A DNA stretch of 64,000 bases from Gari tellinella (GCA_922989275.2 OV277859.1:86796198-86860197), one strand, 5' to 3'. Numbered from the stretch's first letter, positions 49,001 to 50,354 are shown. Notes: a model not told the origin generated them from the sequence alone. A program made the numbers and translations.

Positions 49001-49017
49001 TACCACCCTTAGAATGA
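3998..49017 (+). CDS. DNAAF11: DNAAF11/LRRC6 dynein axonemal assembly factor, 17 coding exons
   Basis: Joined exons (listed separately) give 462 codons, close to the roughly 466 residues of the vertebrate protein. Visible domains: N-terminal segment starting MVFITEQL, leucine-rich repeats about residues 20-118, LRR cap about 118-160 (GNPC, then TLPQL and LDG), Lys/Glu-rich coiled coil about 170-205, the family block YDGTWYTDI near 205, [19 protein letters not shown], a CS/p23-like beta domain about 300-376 ([16 protein letters not shown], then [19 protein letters not shown]) and the tail DDPDVPPLE. Family knowledge: the protein acts in the cytoplasm with other DNAAFs and chaperones to preassemble outer and inner dynein arms, and its loss causes primary ciliary dyskinesia. 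Introns are full of MITEs, from 0.4 to 8.4 kb. No exon carries a frameshift or stop, so the gene looks intact. Promoter and poly(A) site could not be placed. Confidence 0.95.
4293..4704. mobile_element. 412-bp foldback element with 9-bp target duplication
   Basis: Nearly the whole unit is an imperfect palindrome (GGTTACTAGAATAACCGG at the left, its inverse at the right, arms of about 190 bp). Flanked by GTTTGTTCC on both sides (4284-4292 and 4705-4713). Non-coding. Same duplication length as the neighbouring 3.5 kb element. Confidence 0.85.
5270..5850 (+). repeat. Degenerate 205-218 bp tandem repeat, three units
   Basis: Repeats of the phrases TTTTATGGCGAGTTAAAGAG and ATTTTTCTTTCAGTTGTAAA with substantial divergence, inside the 3.5 kb element. 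Confidence 0.75.
6343..6460. mobile_element. TTAA-type MITE fragment with HK hairpin
   Basis: Starts TTAACTCTTTGCCTGCTG and carries an HK cassette (arms around TTGGATCAAGATCAGATGCC and GGCGTCTGATCTGGATCC) at about 6382-6450. Right end not found. Confidence 0.6.
7015..7165 (+). repeat. GACA/GAGA-rich simple repeat
   Basis: Imperfect purine-rich tract of GACAGACAGA and GAGACAGA units inside the 3.5 kb element. Confidence 0.85.
7181..7736 (+). repeat. 178-bp tandem repeat, three units
   Basis: The phrase AAACTTCGTAGGTAAACG recurs at about 7183, 7361 and 7539 (178 bp apart), with a partial fourth start near 7729. Units differ by few substitutions. Confidence 0.9.
8671..8837. mobile_element. Short inverted-repeat element
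   Basis: TGTTGAATAACGGGCCACGG and its near inverse GCCGTGGCCTGTTATTCAAC form arms of about 50-60 bp around a central 60-bp loop (ends also paired: ACAAAAGAATAA). Confidence 0.75.
8843..9335. repeat. Fragment of a C-like element body
   Basis: Three to four degenerate repeats of about 130 bp (ATAACTCTTG, GTTATTCCCCTTTTC) after a GTCTGTCTG tract, similar to the interior of element C. Neither terminus is present. Confidence 0.6.
9606..9778. mobile_element. MITE with TAGAATAATCAATTCC ends
   Basis: Outer arms pair AATAATCAATTCCTTTTAAT with AATTGATTATCC; inner arms AATGGGTTGTTATCTG and CAGATAACAACCCATT. A diverged relative lies at 58496-58865. Confidence 0.75.
9899..9992 (+). CDS. DNAAF11: DNAAF11 coding exon 2
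   Basis: Acceptor tttcag, donor gtctgt, 94 nt, phase 1 in and 2 out. Encodes the conserved [10 protein letters not shown] block that leads into the first leucine-rich repeat, about residues 4-35. Confidence 0.93.
10004..10204. mobile_element. G11 MITE with HA hairpin
   Basis: ACAGGGCTGCCATTAGTTGA at the left and AAATGGCAGTCC at the right. HA centre AGAATGTGCCTTAAGGCACATTCT is intact, while the outer second arm is shortened. Starts 12 bp after exon 2. Confidence 0.78.
10205..10768. other. Intron 2 stretch without recognised repeats
   Basis: Contains TACAGTAAAACCTG and TACAGGTTTTACTGTA near 10220 and 10410, a possible degenerate G5-like inverted pair. Nothing else recognised. Confidence 0.4.
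10769..11012. mobile_element. G7 MITE (GGGGCCCGTTTCA ends) with HC hairpin
   Basis: CAGGGGCCCGTTTCATTAAAC and its inverse at the right. The centre is a near-perfect palindrome of about 80 bp with core GGAATCGTCTTGAAAAGACG (HC cassette). Confidence 0.88.
11057..11177. mobile_element. G9 MITE (CTGGCTCCGAGGT ends)
   Basis: Left CTGGCTCCGAGGTAATAAAG, right CTTTATAACCTCGGAGCCAG, with inner arms CCCAAGCATTTGA and CAAATGCTTGGG. Confidence 0.85.
11265..11345 (+). repeat. GTCTGTCC microsatellite in element C
   Basis: About ten tandem 8-bp units with minor interruptions, immediately after the element's 5' hairpin. Elements A, B and F have similar GTCC-rich tracts at the same relative place. Confidence 0.9.
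11735..11815. repeat. HK hairpin in element C
   Basis: Arms TTTGGATCCAGATCAGATG and CATCTAATCTGGATCCAA, loop about 20 nt. Confidence 0.75.
12224..12427. mobile_element. T3 MITE inserted at the central TTAA of an HA hairpin
   Basis: TTAACCCTTAGCCCGCC and GGCAGGCTAAGGGTTAA at the ends, with an HK cassette at 12324-12389. Outside it are the two HA arms (AAAGCAAAGTGTGCA left, GACACATTCTGCTTTACTTT right), which in other copies meet at CCTTAAGG. The whole lies in element C. Confidence 0.88.
13013..13086 (+). CDS. DNAAF11: DNAAF11 coding exon 3
   Basis: Acceptor tttgtag, donor gtaaga, 74 nt. Encodes [18 protein letters not shown], an LRR with the family's DKWCR motif, about residues 35-59. The upstream 10 bases abut the 3' end of repeat element C (see findings). 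Confidence 0.94.
13119..13350. mobile_element. G11 MITE with HA hairpin
   Basis: GGGCTGCTATAATTTG at left and GGAGAAATGGCAGCCCTGG at right. HA palindrome intact around CGCCTTAATGCGCATTC. Confidence 0.82.
13603..13853. mobile_element. T1 MITE, TTAA both ends
   Basis: TTAACCCTTTCCCCCATAGC to TATGGGGGAAAGGGTTAA with HA palindrome (centre GCGCTTTAAGCGC) at 13660-13725. Confidence 0.92.
13971..14518. mobile_element. TIR element enclosing the tRNA-like unit
   Basis: Left end TTAAAGCGACTCGCAACC, right end GGTTGCGAGTCGCTTTAA, about 25 bp of inverted repeat with one or two mismatches. TTAA lies at both edges (13972-13975, 14514-14517), as if TTAA were the target. It splits a T3 MITE that resumes at GGAGTATTGATAC. 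Confidence 0.8.
14290..14392 (+). ncRNA. tRNA-like Pol III unit, probably pseudogene or SINE-type
   Basis: A box TGGTCTAAGCGG (14303-14314), perfect B box GGTTCGAATCC (14356-14366), T stem partly paired, outer stem TGGTC/GACCA, and a T9 run after 14381 that could terminate Pol III. The A-B spacing suggests a long variable arm as in Leu/Ser tRNA, but the acceptor stem is only about 5 bp, so a working tRNA is unlikely. It sits at the centre of a TIR element. Confidence 0.55.
14868..14945. repeat. HK-type hairpin remnant
   Basis: Arms TAGACCCAGATCAGATAGC and CTGTCTGATCAGGGTCTG, core AGCTCCTGAAAGAGCT; no recognised termini. Confidence 0.7.
15018..15352. mobile_element. G4 MITE with HK hairpin
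   Basis: TACAGCACTCCCTCTCCACA at left, GGGAGGGAATCTCTAG at right; HK arms CAGCTTGAATCCAG and CTGGATTCAAGCTG. Confidence 0.82.
15433..15510 (+). CDS. DNAAF11: DNAAF11 coding exon 4
   Basis: Acceptor ttgtag, donor gtagag, 78 nt. Encodes the [23 protein letters not shown], about residues 60-85. LxxLxLxxN spacing is clear. Confidence 0.95.
15745..15996. mobile_element. T1 MITE, TTAA both ends (reverse orientation)
   Basis: TTAACCCAATACCCCATAAA to GAGGTAATGGGTTAA, with HA palindrome centre GTGCCTTAAGGCAC at 15878-15948. Confidence 0.9.
16076..16315. mobile_element. G8 MITE (ACAGTGGAGAAAACGTT ends) with HK hairpin
   Basis: ACAGTGGAAAAGACGTAACT and its inverse TCTTCTCCACTGTA. HK arms GTTTGGAGCCAGATCAGACG and its partner, core GCCAGGTAACCTGGC. 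Confidence 0.87.
16689..16785 (+). CDS. DNAAF11: DNAAF11 coding exon 5
   Basis: Acceptor tttcag, donor gtaagc, 97 nt. Encodes an LRR with [14 protein letters not shown], about residues 86-118. It ends with TT of a Leu codon that is completed by the first base of exon 6 or of any array acceptor. Confidence 0.95.
16808..16966. mobile_element. T1 MITE truncated just upstream of the 72-bp array
   Basis: Left half only: CCCATTACCCTTTTTACGCC to the middle of an HA hairpin (AAAGTAAAGCAAAATGTGCC). Confidence 0.75.
17102..17785 (+). repeat. 72-bp tandem array, block 1 (9 exon 6 acceptor copies)
   Basis: Acceptor-like sites occur every 72 bp, with exon-like starts at 17145, 17217, 17289, 17361, 17433, 17505, 17577, 17649 and 17721. 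Each unit carries the last bases of intron 5 (ttgttattcttacag or ttgttattgttacag), 36-39 nt of exon 6, and a short join, tctgtgttgtgta. As 72 is a multiple of 3 and no unit has a stop, the block stays open ([10 protein letters not shown] repeated every 24 residues). It stops at 17818-17820 in element A, so these acceptors are not productive. Confidence 0.95.
17786..19527 (+). mobile_element. Element A, copy 1 (1742 bp)
   Basis: Inserted inside a 72-bp unit between gttatt and cttacag without target duplication. Starts ATCCCCTGCCG with a small hairpin (ctgccgaaaggcag). The inverse CGGCAGGGGAT lies near the 3' end (19496-19506), and the element ends in CTTGTT. A GTCC/GTGC-rich stretch follows the 5' hairpin. 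The body holds imperfect direct repeats around the phrase GAGTTATCTGCCCTTGATG. No coding capacity seen. Resembles Helentron-type non-autonomous elements (inference). Confidence 0.85.
19528..19738 (+). repeat. 72-bp tandem array, block 2 (3 acceptor copies)
   Basis: Exon-like starts at 19535, 19602 and 19674. The first unit has lost 5 bp (aacatcc instead of aacagggaatcc), which shifts frame and gives a stop within ten codons. The block ends at the second copy of element A. Confidence 0.93.
19739..21480 (+). mobile_element. Element A, copy 2 (1742 bp)
   Basis: Same ends, same length and same insertion point in the 72-bp unit as copy 1. Wherever compared by eye the two copies are identical, including the A14 run. 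The following unit has the same 5-bp deletion. Copies 1 and 2 therefore arose by a 1953-bp tandem duplication of element plus array, not by two insertions. Confidence 0.88.
21481..21842 (+). repeat. 72-bp tandem array, block 3, leading into exon 6
   Basis: Exon-like starts at 21488 (5-bp deleted, frameshifted), 21555, 21627, 21699 and 21771, then the true exon 6 at 21843. From 21555 onward the frame is open into exon 6, so use of these acceptors would insert 96, 72, 48 or 24 residues. Confidence 0.93.
21843..21918 (+). CDS. DNAAF11: DNAAF11 coding exon 6 (full-length copy)
   Basis: Acceptor tcttacag, donor gtatgc, 76 nt. Encodes [18 protein letters not shown] and STLPQLQ, the LRR cap, about residues 119-143. 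It is the last of 18 copies of this acceptor and the only one followed directly by the complete exon and donor. The first 39 nt are what the upstream 72-bp array repeats. Confidence 0.93.
21970..22182. mobile_element. Degraded T1 MITE with HA hairpin
   Basis: AGCCTGTTTCCATTC, HA arms around GTGTCTTATTGCACATTC, then TATGGAGGAACGTGTTAA. Begins about 50 bp after exon 6. Confidence 0.7.
22455..22716. mobile_element. T1 MITE, TTAA both ends
   Basis: TTAACCCATTACCCCATATA to TGGGGTAAAGGGTTAA; HA core GCGCCTTGCAAGGCGC shows matched changes on both arms. Confidence 0.92.
22913..22963 (+). CDS. DNAAF11: DNAAF11 coding exon 7
   Basis: Acceptor ttgtag, donor gtatga, 51 nt, phase 0 both sides. Encodes [17 protein letters not shown], the end of the LRR cap and start of the helical region. 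Confidence 0.94.
22992..23243. mobile_element. T1 MITE, TTAA both ends
   Basis: TTAACCCATTACCCCATAGC to TATGGGGTAATGGGTTAA. A clear complete copy; HA palindrome at 23041-23112. Confidence 0.95.
23244..23945. other. Intron 7 stretch without recognised repeats
   Basis: AT-rich; only a short repeat of TTACGCCATTTTACGCC next to the preceding MITE. Confidence 0.5.
23946..24005 (+). CDS. DNAAF11: DNAAF11 coding exon 8
   Basis: Acceptor ccccag, donor gtaagt, 60 nt, phase 0. Encodes [20 protein letters not shown], the beginning of the charged helix, about residues 161-180. Confidence 0.94.
24052..24295. mobile_element. G8 MITE with HK hairpin
   Basis: TACAGTGGAGAATCTGTTAT to ACGTTTTCTCCACTGTA; HK core GACGCCGGGTAACCCGGCGTC is perfectly paired. 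Confidence 0.9.
24329..24580. mobile_element. T1 MITE (reverse orientation)
   Basis: AACCCTTTCCCCTTATAGAA to TTGGGTAATGGGTTAA with HA hairpin at 24466-24535. Confidence 0.85.
24715..24954. mobile_element. T2 MITE, TTAA both ends, nested
   Basis: TTAACTCTTTCCTCCCTGAA to GACTAGGGTTCAAAGGGTTAA. HK cassette core AGGGCTCCTTTCGGAGCCCT at 24812-24880. Confidence 0.92.
25130..25340. mobile_element. T3 MITE, TTAA both ends, nested
   Basis: TTAACCCTTTCACTCTTAATG to GCGGTGAAGGGTTAA; HK arms at 25168-25237 (GTTTTGATCCTGATCAGATG). Confidence 0.88.
25381..25794. other. Intron 8 stretch without recognised repeats
   Basis: AT-rich, no hairpins or family ends seen. Confidence 0.5.
25795..26062. mobile_element. 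G7 MITE, diverged, with HC-type core
   Basis: TTCTCCATCTAATCCTGTCA, hairpin ATCATCTTTTTCAAGATGAT, CACAAGACAGGACAAGATGG and right end ACTGGCCCCTGG. The left GGGCCC end is lost. Confidence 0.72.
26283..26532. mobile_element. T2 MITE, TTAA both ends
   Basis: TTAACTCATTCACTTCTGGA to TAGGGTTGAATGTGTTAA. HK core AGGGCTCCTGTAGGAGCCCT. Confidence 0.9.
26751..27183. mobile_element. T1 MITE plus a second T1 right half
   Basis: CCCAATACCCCATGGC to ATAGGGTAATGGGTTAA (27078), then CCCTTTACCTGATAGC to TATGGGGTAAAGGGTTAA (27183). The first has its 3' half partly duplicated (AGGTGCGTCAAAAGC, AGGTGCATCAAAAGC). Confidence 0.8.
27262..27377 (+). CDS. DNAAF11: DNAAF11 coding exon 9
   Basis: Acceptor tttcag, donor gtatgt, 116 nt. 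Encodes a Glu/Lys-rich coiled coil followed by the family signature [13 protein letters not shown], about residues 181-219. Confidence 0.95.
27529..27898. mobile_element. G4 MITE with HK hairpin
   Basis: TACTGTGCTCCCTCTCTACA to TGAGGGAGCACTGA; HK arms CAGCTTGAATCC and GAATTCAAGC. Confidence 0.85.
27903..28154. mobile_element. T1 MITE (reverse orientation)
   Basis: TTAACCCATTACCCCATAAA to TATGGGGTAATGGGCTAA; the right TTAA is mutated to CTAA. HA hairpin at 28035-28105. Confidence 0.9.
28166..28430. mobile_element. T2-like MITE with HK hairpin
   Basis: TCACCCTTAGACTGCTGAA to GCATTTTAAGGGTTAC; HK arms CAGGTCCTGATCAGAGGGC and CCTCTGATCTGGGTC. Ends 18 bp before exon 10. Confidence 0.65.
28448..28513 (+). 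CDS. DNAAF11: DNAAF11 coding exon 10
   Basis: Acceptor tttgtag, donor gtaagt, 66 nt. Encodes [20 protein letters not shown], a second charged helix. An acceptor two bases later (gtagag) would give an immediate stop, so 28448 was chosen. Confidence 0.9.
28681..28795. mobile_element. HK hairpin remnant of a T2-like MITE
   Basis: Arms GTAGACCCAGATCAGACAGC and GCTGTCTGATCTTGGTCTAC, core AGCTCCTGAAGGAGCT, 10-bp or longer perfect stem. Confidence 0.7.
28934..29167. mobile_element. T1 MITE, TTAA both ends, deleted HA core
   Basis: TTAACTCATTATTCCATAGC to TATGGGGTAAAGGGTTAA. The hairpin is shortened to AAAGCATAATTCTGCTTT, both arms losing the GCGCC tip. Confidence 0.9.
29315..29407 (+). CDS. DNAAF11: DNAAF11 coding exon 11
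   Basis: Acceptor tttcag, donor gtaagt, 93 nt. Encodes [20 protein letters not shown] and a basic stretch; FTPESR is a family motif. Confidence 0.95.
29424..29508. mobile_element. T1 MITE fragment
   Basis: Left half from ATTTCGCCATGGCC to the HA arm AAAGCGGAATGCGCCTTAAGG, then broken off. Confidence 0.7.
29752..29975. mobile_element. TTAA-class MITE remnant with HK hairpin
   Basis: HK arms GTAAACAGTGTAGATTCTAA and GAGTCTACACTGTTTGC, core CATCACATTATGTGGCATC. Termini TTACCCATTTGTGCC and CACTGGGTTGAG are degenerate. Confidence 0.6.
30001..30078 (+). CDS. DNAAF11: DNAAF11 coding exon 12
   Basis: Acceptor ttgcag, donor gtaagt, 78 nt. Encodes [19 protein letters not shown], the conserved linker entering the CS-like domain, about residues 272-298. 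Confidence 0.95.
30120..30275. mobile_element. T1 MITE right-half fragment
   Basis: CTCTGCTAGGATATAGAAAA to TAGAGTAATAGGTTAA. Confidence 0.65.
30276..30745. other. Intron 12 stretch without recognised repeats
   Basis: AT-rich, no hairpin or family end recognised. Confidence 0.5.
30746..31479 (+). mobile_element. Element F in intron 12 (734 bp)
   Basis: Starts A-TGCCCCTGGCATC after a T run. Inverse CCTGGGGCAT near the end, then the hairpin GCGTTTATTGAACGC and terminal CTTGTT. Contains a GTCC tract split by a nested 255-bp MITE and two direct repeats of about 160 bp with TTTTACCGTTTCGTCTAGCA. Confidence 0.78.
30817..31072. mobile_element. MITE nested in element F
   Basis: Terminal inverted repeats ACGGGAGGGTACTTACGTGG and the inverse near 31050-31072 (CCACATAAGTATCCTCCCGT) interrupt the GTCC tract of element F. 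Confidence 0.7.
31500..31754. mobile_element. T1 MITE, TTAA both ends
   Basis: TTAACCCATTATCCCATAGC to TATGGGGTAATGAGTTAA; HA core GTGCCTTAAGGCAC. Confidence 0.92.
31844..32100. mobile_element. T1 MITE, TTAA both ends
   Basis: TTAACCCATTACCCCATAGC to GATGGGGTAATGGGTTAA; HA hairpin at 31905-31970. Confidence 0.93.
32110..32332. mobile_element. G4 MITE, right half
   Basis: From TTCTGTCAAAATGTCCAATA to GTAGGAATGGAGCACTGA; left half and hairpin missing. Confidence 0.7.
32543..32769. mobile_element. T3-like MITE with HK hairpin
   Basis: TTTGCATGCTGGGTAATTTT to CTAGCATGGTAAGAGTTAA; HK arms CAGTTTGGATCCTGATGAGA and its partner. Confidence 0.75.
33082..33300. mobile_element. T2 MITE, TTAA both ends, half hairpin
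   Basis: TTAACCCTTTCAACCCTAAA to GTTTGAAAGCGTTAA; only the right HK arm (AGCCCTCTGATCAGGGTC) is left. Confidence 0.8.
33325..33450. mobile_element. G10 MITE fragment
   Basis: AAATCAAACATACTCGTATT and TTTTAACTTTGAAATATAGG match the core of the 43716-43918 copy. Confidence 0.65.
33473..33598. mobile_element. T1 MITE truncated, HA arm partly duplicated
   Basis: CCCTTTACCCCATAACC, then GCAGGTTGAAGGTAAA twice in tandem, and the second arm to TTTCAACC. Confidence 0.75.
33640..33977. mobile_element. G4 MITE
   Basis: TACAGCGTTCCCTCTCTACA to GGGAGCGAGCACTGTA; HK right arm present, left arm shortened. Confidence 0.83.
34034..34490. mobile_element. G5 MITE (CTCTATTACGACC ends) with nested T2
   Basis: TAACACCTGTCTATTACGACC at left; HA-like arms GCAAGCTGAATGTAAAAC and TTTTCACCTTGC. 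After the T2 insert at 34172-34415 the right half continues to CTGTGCTGTAC. Confidence 0.75.
34172..34415. mobile_element. T2 MITE, TTAA both ends, nested, reverse
   Basis: TTAACCCTTTCAACCCTAGT to TTTCAGGGAGGAAAGAGTTAA; HK hairpin shortened around CAGAGGAGCCCTCTG. Confidence 0.88.
34548..34613 (+). CDS. DNAAF11: DNAAF11 coding exon 13
   Basis: Acceptor ttgcag, donor gtaagt, 66 nt. Encodes [20 protein letters not shown], the first strands of the CS-like domain. The following intron is the longest, about 8.4 kb. Confidence 0.94.
34629..34881. mobile_element. T1 MITE
   Basis: ACCCTATACCTCGTAGCCTG to TATGGGGAGAAAGGGTTAA; starts 15 bp after exon 13. HA hairpin has an extra AGAGCCT at the centre. 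Confidence 0.85.
35100..35359. mobile_element. T1 MITE, TTAA both ends, reverse
   Basis: TTAACCATTTCCCCCATAGA to TATGGGGTAAAGGGTTAA; HA hairpin at 35245-35312. Confidence 0.92.
35578..35936. mobile_element. Degraded T1-like element with HA-like hairpin
   Basis: TTTAGTTTATTCCTCCACTG, arms GCAAGATAAATGTAAAACAG and TTTTACTTTTATCTTG, then CTGGAGGAAAGAATTAA. Confidence 0.55.
36081..39305 (+). mobile_element. Element A, copy 3, interrupted by element B
   Basis: Starts ATCCCCTGCCG after ttatt and ends GCTCTAAGGTGCTTGTT. Without the 1487-bp insert it would be about 1738 bp, close to copies 1 and 2, with scattered substitutions and small indels. It lies in intron 13, so element A is dispersed and not only an array component. 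Confidence 0.85.
37526..39012 (+). mobile_element. Element B nested in element A (1487 bp)
   Basis: Starts A-TCTCACCTGG after a T run with a hairpin (ggcacgaagtgcc). The inverse CCAGGTGAGA is at 38977-38986, then the hairpin AGGGCCATAGTGGCCCT and terminal CTTGTT. The body is about nine degenerate direct repeats of roughly 140-150 bp with the phrases AACACTCTAGAGGC and AACTAGGTCACTAGGTCAAA. No open frame of note. Confidence 0.87.
39354..39605. mobile_element. T2 MITE, TTAA both ends
   Basis: TTAACTCATTATACCCTGAA to TAGGGTTCATTGACTTAA; HK core GGGCTCCTGCAGGAGCTC, 49 bp after element A copy 3. Confidence 0.9.
39657..39850. mobile_element. T3-like MITE with HK hairpin
   Basis: TCTTTGCATGCTGGGTAAAT, HK arms CAATTTGGATTCTGATAAGA and TTAGGATCCAAACTG. 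Right end lost. Confidence 0.65.
40229..40432. mobile_element. T3 MITE, TTAA both ends, hairpin decayed
   Basis: TTAACCCATTGTATGCTGGG to CGCACATACTGGGTTAA; only GGGCCTGATCTGAG remains of the HK cassette. Confidence 0.82.
40698..40775. repeat. HK hairpin
   Basis: Arms GTTTGGATCCTGATCAGATG and CATCTGATCAGAATCCAAAC, core GCCAAGTAACTTGGC. Confidence 0.85.
41022..41160. mobile_element. G9 MITE with partial HK arm
   Basis: ATGGCCCCAAGGTTATAAAG to AACTCTTTGACTCTGGCTC; includes GACAAACAGTGCAGATCC, an HK left arm. Confidence 0.68.
41155..41502. mobile_element. T2-like MITE, TTAA both ends, with HK hairpin
   Basis: TTAACTCTTCTTCCACCGTG to GGTTTTGAAAGAGTTAA; HK arms GTAGACCCTGATCAGAGGG and CCTCTGATCTGGGTC. 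Confidence 0.75.
41533..41791. mobile_element. T1 MITE, TTAA both ends
   Basis: TTAACCCATTACCTCATAGT to ATTGGGGAATGGGTTAA; HA hairpin at 41582-41655. Confidence 0.92.
41912..42168. mobile_element. Mariner-like MITE with TA ends
   Basis: TA then TGAGGGTAGTTCAAAAACTT at left, and TACTTTTTGAACAACCCTCG then TA at right. The GAGGGTNGTTCAAAAA terminus resembles Tc1/mariner ends (inference). A fragment recurs inverted at 58572-58722. Confidence 0.75.
42300..42737. other. Intron 13 stretch without recognised repeats
   Basis: AT-rich with A runs; nothing else seen. Confidence 0.5.
42738..42989. mobile_element. T1 MITE, TTAA both ends
   Basis: TTAACCCATTACACCATAGC to TATGGGGAAATGGGTTAA; ends 41 bp before exon 14. 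Confidence 0.93.
43031..43100 (+). CDS. DNAAF11: DNAAF11 coding exon 14
   Basis: Acceptor ttttcag, donor gtaata, 70 nt. Encodes [19 protein letters not shown] and IKGK, the core of the CS/p23-like domain, about residues 320-343. Confidence 0.95.
43313..43570. mobile_element. T1 MITE
   Basis: TTACCCATTACCCCATGGCC to TATGGAGTAATGGGTTAA; HA hairpin at 43364-43432. Confidence 0.92.
43716..43918. mobile_element. G10 MITE (ACAGTCGAACTTC ends)
   Basis: ATACAGTCGAACTTCCATAT to TATCGAAGCTCGACTGTAT with inner perfect arms AAAACGTGGCTTAGCCACGT and CCCGTATTTCAAAG. Confidence 0.87.
43919..44930. other. Intron 14 stretch, about 1 kb, no recognised repeat
   Basis: No family ends or hairpins apart from GGAGGAATGGGTTAA near 44485, a possible T1 relic. 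Confidence 0.45.
44966..45345. mobile_element. G5-like HA hairpin next to a reversed T3 with HK hairpin
   Basis: Arms GCAAGTTGAAAATAAAGCAG and CTGCTTTACTTTCAACTTGC, core AGCTCCTACAGGAGCT (44990-45057). Then HK arms TTTGATCCTGATGAGACG and CTCATCAGGATCCAAACTG (45161-45232), ending CCAGCATGCAAAGAG. Confidence 0.75.
45683..45960. mobile_element. T1 MITE rearranged into a second palindrome
   Basis: TTAACCCATAGCCTATTTC, intact HA hairpin (45724-45795). Then an inverted pair at 45838-45950 (CTGAAGAAAAGACATCTA, AGATGTCTTTTCTTCAG), which is the T1 right side duplicated head to head. Confidence 0.75.
46073..46168 (+). CDS. DNAAF11: DNAAF11 coding exon 15
   Basis: Acceptor gacag, donor gtatgg, 96 nt, phase 0. 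Encodes [10 protein letters not shown] and [20 protein letters not shown], the end of the CS-like domain. The polypyrimidine tract is weak (tgtatatgacag). Confidence 0.94.
46190..46432. mobile_element. T1 MITE, reverse
   Basis: TTAACCTATTACCCCATAAA to TACGGGGTAATGGGTTTAA; begins 22 bp after exon 15. Confidence 0.9.
46500..46645. mobile_element. HK hairpin remnant
   Basis: GGCAAACAGTGTAGACCACT with partner TTTGATCAGGGTTTACAC, followed by a second half-arm CTGTCAGGATCTACACTG. Confidence 0.6.
46650..47036. mobile_element. G4 MITE with nested G6
   Basis: AGTGCTCCCATTCTCC to GGGAGGGAGCATTGTAC, interrupted at 46746-46938 by a G6 element. Confidence 0.75.
46746..46938. mobile_element. G6 MITE (AGGGCTCCAGATAAG ends) with HC hairpin
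   Basis: AGGGCTCCAGATAAGAGGGA to CCTTATCTGGAGCTCT. Central palindrome with TTACTACTCACTAGAATTGT and core GTCTTTTCAAGAC. Confidence 0.85.
47222..47393. mobile_element. G9-related MITE
   Basis: GACTTTATGCTTATAAAGTG to AATGCTTTATAAGCATATG; inner arms AAGCTTTTAAGTGGTCAGAT and its inverse. Confidence 0.7.
47395..47810. mobile_element. G6 MITE with nested T1
   Basis: CCAGGGCTCCAGATAAGGGA to GACTACTCATTTGAGTCATT, T1 at 47500-47746, then TCAATTCTAATGAGTACATG and ATAGGGTTTGATTGAG. Confidence 0.75.
47500..47746. mobile_element. T1 MITE, TTAA both ends, nested
   Basis: TTAACCATTTACCCCATAAA to TATGGGGTAATGGGTTAA inside the hairpin region of a G6 element. Confidence 0.92.
47820..47996. mobile_element. 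G5 MITE with HA-like hairpin
   Basis: TACAGTAGAACCTCTCTATT to AATAGAGAGACTCTACTGTA; left hairpin arm deleted. Confidence 0.85.
48069..48148 (+). CDS. DNAAF11: DNAAF11 coding exon 16
   Basis: Acceptor attcag, donor gtgaga, 80 nt. Encodes a Gln/Pro/Lys-rich linker ([17 protein letters not shown]). Low complexity, but phases fit exons 15 and 17. Confidence 0.9.
48181..48375. mobile_element. T3-like MITE with HK hairpin
   Basis: TTAACCCTTATCATGCTGAA to AGCCAAGTCATGCC; HK arms TTTTGGATCC and GGATCCAAACTG. Confidence 0.75.
48834..49017 (+). CDS. DNAAF11: DNAAF11 coding exon 17 with stop
   Basis: Acceptor tttcag, 184 nt to TGA at 49015-49017. Encodes [20 protein letters not shown] and the tail [17 protein letters not shown] and the D-P-x-V-P-P-L end are family features. 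The 3' UTR begins at 49018; no poly(A) signal could be chosen with confidence among MITE sequence. Confidence 0.95.
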
Positions 49018-49059
49018 TCTGAAATCTGCGGTTGCTTAGCAATATTGTTGTCTTTGAAA

Positions 49060-49210
49060 TTTGTTGTCTGCTACTATTTTAGATTAAGAACTTTCAAAAA
49101 GGAATAAGGGTGTCAAACAGTTTGAATCTTGAAAAGACTAAAAGTTACTTTGCATCTCATCTGGATCTAAACTGTTTGCAAATATGATAATGGTTTTGCA
49201 GTCACCATAC
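49060..49210. mobile_element. T3-like MITE remnant in the 3' UTR side
   Basis: GTTGTCTGCTACTATTTTAG, HK arms CAGTTTGAATCTTG and CATCTGGATCTAAACTG. Confidence 0.6.
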
Positions 49211-49260
49211 AATGACTTAATGAAATCAGTGTGAATAATAGATAGTGAATTTAAATAACA

Positions 49261-49476
49261 TACAGTAAAACCTCTCTATTAGGACCACTATATTGTATAA
49301 ATTATTAGGTGTTTATGACAAGTGACTGCTTAAAGCAAGGTGACAGTAAAACAGAAAGCTCCTTTAGGAGCTTCCTGTTTTATTTTCACCTTTCTTTAAG
49401 CTGTCACCTGTCTTTTATACAATCAATTAGCGATTAATCTGGTAATCATAATAGAGAGGTTTTTACTCTACTTTAC
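49261..49476. mobile_element. G5 MITE with HA-like hairpin
   Basis: TACAGTAAAACCTCTCTATT to AATAGAGAGGTTTTTACTCTA; core AGCTCCTTTAGGAGCT, arms GCAAGGTGACAGTAAAAC and TTTTATTTTCACC. Confidence 0.87.
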
Positions 49477-49556
49477 ATGAAATCAAATTGTTTAAATTTA
49501 TATCTACAGTGAAGCATGTGTAGAGGAACCATTCAATACAATATCATGATAATCTC

Positions 49557-49804
49557 TTAACCCTTTACCCCATAGCTTTGTTTTAGTTTTGAAAAATGGT
49601 GACTGCTTAAAGCAGGTTGAAAGTAAAGCAGAATGCGCCCTAAGGCGCATTCTGCTTTACTTTCACCCTGCTTTAAGCTATAACATGCTAGAATAAATTA
49701 TTCCTTCTGATAAATTTTCATGGCTGTATAGATTGGAACTATTTTTTTCCGCGGAGGATTAAACGGAATGCGCTAAAAGGCGCTTCTATAAGGTAAAGGG
49801 TTAA
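49557..49804. mobile_element. T1 MITE, TTAA both ends
   Basis: TTAACCCTTTACCCCATAGC to TATAAGGTAAAGGGTTAA; HA core GCGCCCTAAGGCGC. Confidence 0.93.
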
Positions 49805-50100
49805 GCTAGGTTTCTGCTAATTGTAGGAGAAAAGTAATTTAGAAATTACATTTAGGAGCTTTCTGCATTACCTCCATCCTGCTTTAAGCTGACATTGTAA
49901 TATTAGACTGCAAATTCATCTTTCAGGCCGCTGCTATAGGCATGTTGAACTGTTTATGGCTGTTAGTCCTTCATACACAAAACTGGCTTAGTTTCAGGAA
50001 CGTTAAAAATTTAAATGAAACTTTTTCCCCAAAGAATATTTAACTATCAAGGAGTGCTTCAAAGCTTGTTTGATCATTTAATTCGAAACCAGAGCAAATT

Positions 50101-50288
50101 CAGGGCTCCAGATAAGGGGAGTATTTCAAAAACTGAAACCTTTATTTAAAACTCTATTGTGTCACTACTCATTAGAATTGTCTCGAAGAGACGATTCTAA
50201 TGAGTAGTAACACAATAGGATTTGGTGCTGTATGAGTGAGAAAATGTTGGATTTGTACAGATTACTCCCTCTTATCTGGAGCCCTGCA
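50101..50288. mobile_element. G6 MITE with HC hairpin
   Basis: CAGGGCTCCAGATAAGGGGA to TCTTATCTGGAGCCCTG; core GAATTGTCTCGAAGAGACG, arms TACTCATTAGAATTG and its inverse. Confidence 0.9.
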
Positions 50289-50354
50289 GAGCATTGCTTC
50301 ATTTGCATTGGTGAAGACAGCTATGTGCACATTAACAGAAAAAGACGCTTTTTA